Source of the DNA: Plantactinospora alkalitolerans | GTDB lineage: Bacteria; Actinomycetota; Actinomycetes; Mycobacteriales; Micromonosporaceae | Assembly (NCBI RefSeq): GCF_015690345.1 | Contig: NZ_JADPUN010000278.1 | Coordinates: forward strand, 1-38,179 | Direction of reading: 5' to 3' | DNA length: 38,179 nt | Shown: positions 15,365-21,625 of the stretch, one piece after another | How the letters are laid out: the number at the start of each line of letters is the position of its first letter | Position numbering within the stretch: position 1 is the stretch's first letter | Made by a program: the position numbers and the translations under genes | The notes under the pieces: model-generated | Database searches by the model: none | What the model was told of the DNA's origin: nothing | What the model saw: only the letters and a program-made list of their open reading frames with translations

Positions 15365-15407
15365 CGAACCTCGTCGGGACAACACCGAACAGAGTGTTCG
15401 AGGTTCG
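15365..15407. promoter_or_regulatory. Nested inverted repeats upstream of the PepSY gene
   Basis: CGAACCTCG (15365-15373) is the inverted copy of CGAGGTTCG (15399-15407). Inside lies CGAACA (15386-15391), GAG, TGTTCG (15395-15400). The pattern sits 14-56 bases before the PepSY start and next to its ribosome-binding site. It could be an operator for the upstream response regulator or a structured 5' UTR. Confidence 0.5.
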
Positions 15408-15420
15408 AGGAGGACTTGTG

Positions 15421-15969
15421 ATGCGGCGCAAGACGCTGGCCCTGAGCATCGGTGGCGCACTGGCCGCTGTCGCCGTCGTCGGTACCGCGATCGGTGCCAG
15501 CGCGGCGGAGGGCGGTCGGCAGGGACTCGGGGTGGCCCCCGTGGCCACCACCACCACCGATCCGTCCGGTACGCCCGGCACCGATCCGTCCGGTACGCCG
15601 ACGGGCGGCCCGACCGGTACGCCGGGCGGCACGGCGCCGACGGGTTCGCCGGCACCGACGGGTTCGCCGGATGCGCCCGGCGGCACGCCGGTCAGCTCCC
15701 AGCGGGCGGTCGAGATCGCGCTGGCCAGTGCGGGCGGCGGCCAGCTCGACGAGGTCGAGCAGGAGCGGGAGCACGGCCGGACGGTGTGGAGTGTGGAGCT
15801 GGTCAAGGACGGCGGGGAGGTCGAGGTGGACGTGGACGCGACCACCGGCGAGATCGTCGGAACCGAACGCGACGACAAGGACGACGACCGGGACGACGAC
15901 GACAAGGACCAGGACGACCGGGACGACGAGAACGACGAGAATGACGACGAGAACGGTGACGACGACTGA
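15421..15969 (+). CDS. Exported PepSY-domain protein with acidic C-terminal tail
   Basis: A 182-aa protein. A signal peptide (RRKTLALSIGGALAAVAVVGTAIGASA) occupies about 2-29. A Thr/Pro/Gly-rich linker with DPSGTP and PTGSP repeats covers about 38-90. One PepSY domain (SQRAVEIALASAGG, then WSVELVKDGGEVEVDVDATTGEIVG) covers about 92-150. The last 30 residues are almost only Asp, Glu, Asn, Lys and Arg. PepSY domains commonly act as propeptide-like inhibitors or modulators outside the cell. The acidic tail could bind cations, by inference. ATG 15421 lies six bases after GGAGGA; a GTG one codon earlier is possible. It directly follows the two-component genes and probably belongs to their regulon. 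A terminator follows. Confidence 0.87.
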   Translation: MRRKTLALSIGGALAAVAVVGTAIGASAAEGGRQGLGVAPVATTTTDPSGTPGTDPSGTPTGGPTGTPGGTAPTGSPAPTGSPDAPGGTPVSSQRAVEIALASAGGGQLDEVEQEREHGRTVWSVELVKDGGEVEVDVDATTGEIVGTERDDKDDDRDDDDKDQDDRDDENDENDDENGDDD

Positions 15970-15987
15970 GCCTCGACGTCACGGGGG

Positions 15988-16024
15988 GTCCAGCGCTCGC
16001 GGTGCCACTGCGCGAGCGCTGGAC
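15988..16024 (+). terminator. Strong terminator hairpin after the PepSY gene
   Basis: GTCCAGCGCTCGC (15988-16000) and GCGAGCGCTGGAC (16012-16024) form a perfect 13-bp stem, or 14 bp if the next pair closes, with a loop of about 9-11 bases. It starts 19 bases after the stop codon. No T-run follows. Confidence 0.75.
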
Positions 16025-16149
16025 AACCATTCCGGGCGGTACGTCGAGCGGTTGGCGACCGCCGTCCGGTCGAAGCCCGGCTGTTGGTCGGTACCGGACG
16101 TGGTGAGGTGGTGGTTCGGACCAGGGCCGTAGCTGTCGGTGACGGCTGC

Positions 16150-16155
16150 TAGCGT
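16150..16155 (+). promoter_or_regulatory. -10 element (TAGCGT) for the DUF6891 gene
   Basis: TAGCGT ends eight bases before ATG 16164, and no ribosome-binding site is visible. This is another leaderless-type arrangement. It lies between the terminator at 15988-16024 and the gene. Confidence 0.45.
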
Positions 16156-16163
16156 TCGCCGCC

Positions 16164-17144
16164 ATGGATCTACGCGGTGTCGACGACGAGTTTCGGGGAC
16201 GGGTCGAGGAGTACGTCCGTTGGCAGGTCGCGCTCGGTGTGGCGCCGTACGCGGCGATCGTCTACGACACCGTGGAATCGTTCGACGAGGACGACGAGGA
16301 CGACGTCGAACTGCTCGCCTGCGACGTCGCGGCCACGGAACTCGCCGCGCACGCCAGCACGCAGGCCGGCTGGCCCGAGGTCACCGACAACGACCGGCTG
16401 ACCCTCGCGTTCCGTGCCCTGGACCTCGCCGGAATCGTCGCCCGGGAATCCTTCAGCTGCTGCCAGAACTGCGGCGTGTCCGAGATCGACGAGGAGGTCG
16501 CCGAGGGCGAGGCGCCGCGCGGGTACGCCTTCTACCACCAGCAGGACGCGGAGCACGCCGCCGAGGGATCGGTCCTGCACGTGGCGTACGGGCCGTTCGG
16601 TCAGGCGCCGTCGGCGGAGATCGGCGCCGAGGTCGCGGCGGCGCTGCGCGAACAGGGCCTACCGGTGCACTGGGACGGGGACAGCGCGACCCGGATCCGG
16701 GTGCCGCTGGCCTGGCGGCGCCGCCGTACCGGCCGGTTGGCGGCGGTTCCGACCACGGTGGACGACGACGTGGACGTCGAGATCGAGCTGTTGGACGCCT
16801 GGTCCGGGAGGTACGCCCCGGGCAACGGCCCGATCTCCGCCTCCTGGCTGACCGGCCTGCATCTGCCCTGGATTCCGGCCAGAACCCGGCTCGGAATCAG
16901 CCTGGACGGGACGACGCTGACCGTGCACCGGGACTGGGACGTCCTGGTGGGAACCTTCGCCGACACCGATCGCGCCCCGGTCCGGGTGGGGCGGCGCGAC
17001 GGGATGGCGCTCGTACAGCTCCTCCGAGGCGGGGGCGGAGGTGGAGGCGGGGGCGCCGCCGACCCGGACCCCGCCGACCCGGCCGGACCGGATCGGGAGG
17101 ACCTGGTCGAGGTGAGCTGGGAGCACAGCGCCGACCGACAGTAG
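16164..17144 (+). CDS. DUF6891 domain protein
   Basis: A 326-aa soluble protein. The central part matches the DUF6891 pattern: ARESFSCCQNCGVSEIDEE, with C99, C100 and C103, then GYAFYHQQDAEHAAEG and LHVAYGPFG. The cysteine cluster could bind metal. An acidic stretch (residues 39-48) precedes it. The C-terminal part contains a run of nine glycines (289-297, encoded at 17028-17054), an Asp/Pro linker, and a final DLVEVSWEHSADRQ before an amber stop. The same frame stays open after the stop to 17426. No function is known for the family. The start is ATG 16164, preceded by a -10-like TAGCGT and no ribosome-binding site. Confidence 0.82.
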   Translation: MDLRGVDDEFRGRVEEYVRWQVALGVAPYAAIVYDTVESFDEDDEDDVELLACDVAATELAAHASTQAGWPEVTDNDRLTLAFRALDLAGIVARESFSCCQNCGVSEIDEEVAEGEAPRGYAFYHQQDAEHAAEGSVLHVAYGPFGQAPSAEIGAEVAAALREQGLPVHWDGDSATRIRVPLAWRRRRTGRLAAVPTTVDDDVDVEIELLDAWSGRYAPGNGPISASWLTGLHLPWIPARTRLGISLDGTTLTVHRDWDVLVGTFADTDRAPVRVGRRDGMALVQLLRGGGGGGGGGAADPDPADPAGPDREDLVEVSWEHSADRQ

Positions 17145-17180
17145 CCGGACGTTCCGCTGACCTCGGCCGAGACCGTCACC

Positions 17181-17426
17181 GTGCTGCACCGGATGCCCGT
17201 CCGCACCGGCGCCTGGTTGTGCTGTCGGGGCCGGTCCGGTGGCATCGTGCAGATGCGCTGGGAGCAGCGGAGGCTCTGGCTGGAGACACCCGACCCCGAG
17301 GCGTCCGCGTCGCTCGGCCGGCACGTGACGATCCCGGAGGCCGAGCGGATGATCCGGGCACTCGCGACGGAGGACCGGGTGGCCGTACCGGAGTTGGGCG
17401 GCCTGACCACCGACTCCTGGAACTGA
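17181..17426 (+). CDS. Small hypothetical protein in frame with the DUF6891 gene past its amber stop
   Basis: An 81-aa frame from GTG 17181; ATG 17193 is an alternative. The protein text looks coding rather than random: RTGAWLCCRGRSGGIVQMRWEQ, then LWLETPDPEASASLGRHVT and RVAVPELGGLTTDSW. I do not recognise a family. It is in the same frame as the DUF6891 gene, and all twelve codons between that gene's TAG (17142-17144) and this GTG are open. Those codons also read plausibly (PDVPLTSAETVT). No ribosome-binding site precedes the GTG. It may be a separate gene, a readthrough extension of the DUF6891 protein, or a domain cut off by a nonsense mutation. Confidence 0.6.
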   Translation: MLHRMPVRTGAWLCCRGRSGGIVQMRWEQRRLWLETPDPEASASLGRHVTIPEAERMIRALATEDRVAVPELGGLTTDSWN

Positions 17427-17444
17427 CCGTCCGGAACGCCGGCA

Positions 17445-17789
17445 CTACGTTCCGGGCGGCACCGGAACGCCGGCCCAGCCGCCGGCGGCGGCGTGCGCCA
17501 GCGGCCTGCCGGGCCCCGTCGCGGCACCGGCCACACAGGGGCCCGGATGTCCCTCGCGCTCGCCGCACCGGCCGTCGCCGAAGAGCAACCGGTCACAGAA
17601 CACCCGGTACCGCTCGTGTTGCGCGTCCTCGGCCGAGACGGTGACCTCACCGGCGTCGAGCTCCGGGAGGAAGGCCAGCGACTCGGCCAGCAACGCGGCC
17701 AGTTCGGCGGCGGCATCCAGGGTGTGTACGGCGACCGGAAGGTGGATGACGTGTCCCGGTACCGCGTCGCCGCGACCGGGACCTTCCAT
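17445..17789 (-). CDS. Hypothetical protein with CGxxxGHxGPC-type motif
   Basis: A 114-aa protein not assigned to a named family. The N-terminal half is a mixed helical segment (VHTLDAAAELAALLAESLAFLPELDAGEVTVS). The middle has CDRLLFGDGRCGEREGHPGPC, resembling short Cys/His motifs found in many small actinobacterial proteins and possibly zinc-binding. The C-terminus is Gly/Pro/Ala-rich. ATG 17789 is preferred because GAGAGG lies seven bases before it; ATG 17810 would give 121 residues. It is convergent with the small frame ending at 17426, with an 18-base gap. Confidence 0.6.
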   Translation of the reverse strand: MEGPGRGDAVPGHVIHLPVAVHTLDAAAELAALLAESLAFLPELDAGEVTVSAEDAQHERYRVFCDRLLFGDGRCGEREGHPGPCVAGAATGPGRPLAHAAAGGWAGVPVPPGT

Positions 17790-17826
17790 GACCGGACCTC
17801 TCTGACCCATGGTTGATGACCCTCAT

Positions 17827-17856
17827 CCGTGGTTGACGATTCCGTGGTTGACGATT
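17827..17856. repeat. 15-bp tandem duplication
   Basis: CCGTGGTTGACGATT occurs at 17827-17841 and directly again at 17842-17856. The related CATGGTTGATGAC just before it (from 17808) looks like a decayed third copy. Confidence 0.8.
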
Positions 17857-17900
17857 CCGGCCCTCGGTCCAGGACTTCCGCCCCCGGTCCCGCAACGCGG

Positions 17901-17960
17901 CGTTCCGGGCCGGCGACGTCCCGAGCCCGGCAACGTTCCGGGCCGGCGACGTCCCGAGCC
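17901..17960. repeat. 27-bp direct repeat, period 33
   Basis: The 27 bases at 17901-17927, beginning CGTTCCGGGCC and ending GTCCCGAGCC, are repeated at 17934-17960. The flanking CAACGTTCC/CAACGTCC sequences extend the likeness imperfectly on both sides. Confidence 0.8.
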
Positions 17961-17987
17961 GACAACGTCCTGGTCCGAACCGGGCCG

Positions 17988-18010
17988 ACGTCTCGATAGC
18001 TTAGAGACGT
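17988..18010. repeat. Short inverted repeat
   Basis: ACGTCTC (17988-17994) and GAGACGT (18004-18010) flank GATAGCTTA. It may be a protein-binding site or a small hairpin; TAGCTT inside it is -10-like but no gene starts nearby. Confidence 0.4.
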
Positions 18011-18165
18011 ATCCGGTCATTCCGGGTTTGCCACTCGGATCGACCACGGACCCCGCCAACCGGTCGGCTGCGACGGCACGGTCCGATCGGCGTAGCCCCA
18101 CCCGGCACGATCAGGACTAGCCGATTCGAGGTCAGACCCAATACCCTTCGGTAACCGCGACTTAA

Positions 18166-18181
18166 CGTGACCGTCGTCACG
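18166..18181. promoter_or_regulatory. CGTGAC-N4-GTCACG palindrome before the acyl-CoA ligase gene
   Basis: CGTGAC (18166-18171) and GTCACG (18176-18181) form a perfect inverted repeat 27 bases before ATG 18209, directly after a -10-like TAACGT (18163-18168). Its place over the presumed start of transcription suggests repressor control of the fatty-acid activation gene. Confidence 0.45.
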
Positions 18182-18208
18182 CCACGATATCCGGAGGCTG
18201 CCCCCGCC

Positions 18209-20035
18209 ATGGCTCTCGATGTCCCATACCGATCCATCCCCGACATGTTCCTCAAACGTGTCTCGGCCTCCCCCGAGCGGGACGCGTTCGCCTATCCGGC
18301 GCCGGACGACTCCGGCCCGGTCTGGCTCAACTGGGCGCAGGTCGGCCAGCGGGCCAAGGCGATCGCCGCCGGACTGCGCGGCCTCGGGGTCGGCTCCGAG
18401 GACCGGGTGGCGATCCTGGCCAACACCCGGCTCGACTGGATCCTCGCCGACCTCGGAATCATGTGTGCCGGGGGCGCGACCACCACGGTCTATCCGACCA
18501 CCGAGCCGGTGGACACCGCCTTCATCATCGCGGACTCCGGCTCCAAGGTGCTGATCGCCGAGAACGCCACCCAGGCCGCCAAGATCCTCGGGGCCGACCT
18601 GCCGGCGCTGACCCATGTCGTACTGATCGACGGACAGGCCGAACCGGGAGCCACCCCGCCACAGCTCACCCTCGCCGATCTGGAGGTACAGGGGGCGCTC
18701 GCGTTGGCGAGCGACCCGGACCTGATCGACCGGGTGGTCGCTGACATCGATCCGGATCACCTGGCGACCCTGATCTACACCTCCGGCACCACCGGCCGCC
18801 CGAAGGGCGTCGAGCTGATGCACGCCGGTTGGTGCTGGGAGGGCGTGGCCCAGGCGCAACTGGGCCTGATCAAGGCGGAGGACCTGCAGTACCTCTGGCT
18901 TCCGTTGTCGCACTCGTTCGGCAAGACACTGCTCTGCGGCGTGATCCACGTGGGCATGCCCACCTACGTCGACGGCCGGCTCGACAAGCTTGTCGAGCTG
19001 CTCGGCGTGGTCAGGCCGACCCTGATGTGCGGGGCACCCCGGATCTTCGAGAAGGTCTACAACCGGGCCGTGACCACGGCCCAGACCGGAGGCGGCGCCA
19101 AGGCCAAGATCTTCGCCTGGGCGGTCAGGACCGGCAAGCGGAAGGTCTTGCTGGAGCAGGCCGGCAAGCCCGTCTCGGCGGGACTGCGGATCAGCTACGG
19201 GCTCGCCGAGAAGCTGGTCTTCAGCAAGTTGCAGGCCCGGCTGGGCGGCCGGATCCGGGTCCTCGTCTCCGGCTCCGCGCCGCTGAGTCAGGACATCGCC
19301 CTCTTCTTCGCCGCGGCCAACCTGCCCATCTCCGAGGGGTACGGCCTGACCGAGACCAGCGCGGGCAACTTCGTCAACCGGCCCGGCGCACTCAAGATCG
19401 GCACCGTCGGCAAGGCGCTCGGTGACCTGGAGTGCAAGATCGACTCCGACGGCGAGATCCTGCTCCGGGGCGCACCGGTGATGCGCGGCTACCACAACCT
19501 GCCCACCGAGACCGCCGAGGCGTTCACCCCGGACGGCTTCTTCCGGACCGGCGACATCGGCGAACTCGACGACGACGGGTTCCTGAAGATCACGGACCGG
19601 AAGAAGGACCTGGTCAAGACGTCCGGCGGAAAGTACGTCTCGCCGTCCCGGATCGAGGGCATGTTCAAGGCGCTGTGCCCGTACACCTCACAGGCGGTGG
19701 TGATCGGCCAGGCCCGCAACTACTGCACGATGCTGCTCACCCTCGACGCGGACGCGATCGCGACCTGGGCCACGAACGGCCCGCTGGCCGGCCGCCCGTA
19801 CGCCGAGATCGTCGGATCGGCCGAGGTGGGCGCAATGATCGACGACTACGTGAAGCAGTTGAACGACAGGCTCAACCGCTGGGAGACGATCAAGAAGGTG
19901 ACGGTCCTGTCCCGCGAACTGACGGTCGAGGACGGCGAGATGACGCCGTCGATGAAGATCAAGCGTCGCGCCGTGGAGACCAGTTTCGCGACCGAGATCG
20001 ACGGGATGTACCAGGGCAGCCTCGCCCAGATCTGA
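18209..20035 (+). CDS. AMP-forming long-chain acyl-CoA synthetase (FadD-type)
   Basis: A 608-aa adenylate-forming ligase that activates fatty acids to acyl-CoA through an acyl-AMP intermediate; cytosolic or membrane-associated. The P-loop motif YTSGTTGRPKG starts near residue 188, GYGLTET near 377, and the FRTGDIGELDDDGFLKITDRKKDLVKTSGGKYVSP hinge/C-domain region near 445. The C-terminal lysine region contains MTPSMKIKRR. The layout and length match the FadD15/long-chain subgroup. ATG 18209 has GGAGG eleven bases upstream. An in-frame GTG at 18167 would add 14 residues and overlap the palindrome at 18166-18181, so I prefer the ATG. It is a single-gene unit closed by a terminator. Confidence 0.93.
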   Translation: MALDVPYRSIPDMFLKRVSASPERDAFAYPAPDDSGPVWLNWAQVGQRAKAIAAGLRGLGVGSEDRVAILANTRLDWILADLGIMCAGGATTTVYPTTEPVDTAFIIADSGSKVLIAENATQAAKILGADLPALTHVVLIDGQAEPGATPPQLTLADLEVQGALALASDPDLIDRVVADIDPDHLATLIYTSGTTGRPKGVELMHAGWCWEGVAQAQLGLIKAEDLQYLWLPLSHSFGKTLLCGVIHVGMPTYVDGRLDKLVELLGVVRPTLMCGAPRIFEKVYNRAVTTAQTGGGAKAKIFAWAVRTGKRKVLLEQAGKPVSAGLRISYGLAEKLVFSKLQARLGGRIRVLVSGSAPLSQDIALFFAAANLPISEGYGLTETSAGNFVNRPGALKIGTVGKALGDLECKIDSDGEILLRGAPVMRGYHNLPTETAEAFTPDGFFRTGDIGELDDDGFLKITDRKKDLVKTSGGKYVSPSRIEGMFKALCPYTSQAVVIGQARNYCTMLLTLDADAIATWATNGPLAGRPYAEIVGSAEVGAMIDDYVKQLNDRLNRWETIKKVTVLSRELTVEDGEMTPSMKIKRRAVETSFATEIDGMYQGSLAQI

Positions 20036-20043
20036 GTAACGGA

Positions 20044-20081
20044 CCGGCCGCCGGGGGCTCAGGACCGTCCCCGGCGGCCGG
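20044..20081 (+). terminator. Terminator hairpin after the acyl-CoA synthetase gene
   Basis: CCGGCCGCCGGGG (20044-20056) pairs perfectly with CCCCGGCGGCCGG (20069-20081) around a 12-base loop, starting nine bases after the stop codon. Confidence 0.78.
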
Positions 20082-20237
20082 CACCCCAGGTCGCCTCCCG
20101 ACTACTGCGCGACAAGGTGACCTCTGGTCGGCTTCACCGGACCCCCGCCGGGGTATCACCAGGGTCAGATGCGCGATGTGGCCCGGCGAGAGCGGGCTGA
20201 TCACGGCGGCGTGCGGGCGAGCGAGGGGGGTTCCGGG

Positions 20238-21059
20238 ATGGCGGCCACGGTGGCAGCTCACATCGAGACCGGGGCGTTGGTGATCACCATGGCCGGGCGC
20301 TGGAGCGTGGGGCAGGCGTACTCACTCCAACGGGCATTCGAACGGTGCGCGGCGCACCAGCCGCCGTACGTGGCGGTGGACTTCACCCGGGTCGTCCCGG
20401 AGGGAGGGATGCCGGCGCTGCTGCCGTCGCTGGTGGTGCTCGGGCAGTCCTGCCGGCGCGGCATCACCGTACTGGTCTGCGCCCCGGCCTCGGCCCTGAC
20501 CGGTCTGCTCCGTCGGCTGCCGACCACCCGGATCCGGTTCTACCCGCGCCTCACCGAGGCCCTCAGTCGGATCCGGCCCTACCACCTGAGAGGTCCGAGC
20601 CGACGCGTCCACCGCCGGTTCACCCCGTCCCCGGCAGCGGTCGGTACGGCCCGCCGGATGGTCCGCGACTGCTGCGAGCGGTGGCGGCTGGACGGCGTGA
20701 CCGACAACGCCCAACTCGTCGTCTCCGAGCTGATGGCGAACGCGGTCGAGCACGCCGGTACCGAGATCGACCTGACCATCTGCCACCACCGGCACCACCT
20801 CCGGATCGCGGTCGCGGACCGGCACCACGGCGCACCGGCACTCGACCACAAGAGTTCGGACGGTGGCGACCGGGATCCGCGACAGGAACTCTCCCTGCGG
20901 GGACGTGGGCTGGCCCTGGTGGCCCGGTCCGCCACCAACTGGGGAGTGCTGGGCGGCACCGACGGCAAGGTCGTCTGGGCCGCGCTGGCCGCACCCCGGG
21001 CCGCCCGGCTGCGCCTGTCGGACCTCGCGCTCATCTCCGGAAGCGGCTACCCGGCCTGA
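20238..21059 (+). CDS. STAS domain-HATPase fusion (anti-anti-sigma plus anti-sigma-like)
   Basis: A 273-aa cytosolic protein joining a STAS-like domain (about 1-112) to a GHKL ATPase domain of the RsbW/SpoIIAB type (about 128-252). The ATPase part has an N-box (VVSELMANAVEHAG, 162-174), a G1-like IAVADRHHGAP and a G2 box RGRGLALV (221-228). In the STAS part the usual D-S-x-G phosphorylation loop is replaced by PEGG (54-57), so it should not be a kinase substrate. ATG 20238 is preferred to ATG 20169 because GAGGGGGG lies about eight bases before it. Such proteins belong to partner-switching circuits that control sigma factors, but no sigma factor or phosphatase gene is adjacent. It is convergent with the Nudix gene. 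Confidence 0.85.
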   Translation: MAATVAAHIETGALVITMAGRWSVGQAYSLQRAFERCAAHQPPYVAVDFTRVVPEGGMPALLPSLVVLGQSCRRGITVLVCAPASALTGLLRRLPTTRIRFYPRLTEALSRIRPYHLRGPSRRVHRRFTPSPAAVGTARRMVRDCCERWRLDGVTDNAQLVVSELMANAVEHAGTEIDLTICHHRHHLRIAVADRHHGAPALDHKSSDGGDRDPRQELSLRGRGLALVARSATNWGVLGGTDGKVVWAALAAPRAARLRLSDLALISGSGYPA

Positions 21060-21135
21060 TCGCTGGCCACGGCACGGCGGGTCGGTCTCCCCGGTCTCCC
21101 CGGGTCGGCACGGCCGTCGGTGTCGGCGGGCAGTC

Positions 21136-21534
21136 TCAGCCGAGGCTGCCCGCGTCGTGGAGATGGTCGAAGATGACCTGGTCGACCGGGGAGACGCGGT
21201 GCCGGTCGGCGTGGGTCAACCAGACGATCTCGGCAACCTCACTACTCGGCCGCAGTTCGCCGTGATAGTCCGCCGTGTAGCAGGTCATCCGGACGATCGT
21301 TCCGGCCGGATGTCCGTGCGCCTGAGCGCGGAAGGTTCCGAGATGCCGGGCGCTGTCCGCGACGATGGCGACGCTCAGTTCCTCCTCGATCTCGCGTACC
21401 AGCGTGTCGACGTCGGTCTCGCCCGGTTCCCGCTTGCCGCCGGGAAGGAAGTAGACGTCCTTGCCGTGCGACCGCGAACTCAGGATCCGGCCGTTCTCCA
21501 GGCGGATCCAGGCGATCTTGTCAATCATGCCCAT
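21136..21534 (-). CDS. Nudix hydrolase
   Basis: A 132-aa pyrophosphohydrolase of the Nudix family. The Nudix box runs from G33 to V55 (GGKREPGE, then REIEEELSV) and fits Gx5Ex7REUxEExGU except that Ser replaces the last Gly. The metal-binding glutamates are present. Family members hydrolyse nucleoside diphosphates linked to another group, including oxidised nucleotides, but the substrate is not predictable here. ATG 21534 is preceded by GGAGGG ten bases away; ATG 21528 is two codons later. It lies 91 bases downstream of the MocR regulator gene on the same strand. Confidence 0.9.
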   Translation of the reverse strand: MGMIDKIAWIRLENGRILSSRSHGKDVYFLPGGKREPGETDVDTLVREIEEELSVAIVADSARHLGTFRAQAHGHPAGTIVRMTCYTADYHGELRPSSEVAEIVWLTHADRHRVSPVDQVIFDHLHDAGSLG

Positions 21535-21625
21535 CCGGGTTCGACCCTCCACTTCCTCGGCGACACCGGTGACTCCTTCGCGGACACCGACGACTCTCGC
21601 GGTGTTCCGACACCCGGGCCGGCGG

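Larger units (their letters stand above)
17811..18208. other. Gene-poor intergenic region with several short repeats (398 bp)
   Basis: I see no convincing gene. The stretch holds a 15-bp tandem duplication (17827-17856), a 27-bp direct repeat (17901-17960), an inverted repeat (17988-18010) and a palindrome just before the acyl-CoA ligase gene (18166-18181). A leftward open frame at 17823-18101 is Arg/Gly/Pro-rich and made of the repeats, so it is not called. Confidence 0.6.

Noticed and set aside
17823-18101. Leftward 92-codon frame
   Set aside because: Its sequence is made of the local DNA repeats (RRRPGT... copies), with no ribosome-binding site and no similarity to known proteins.
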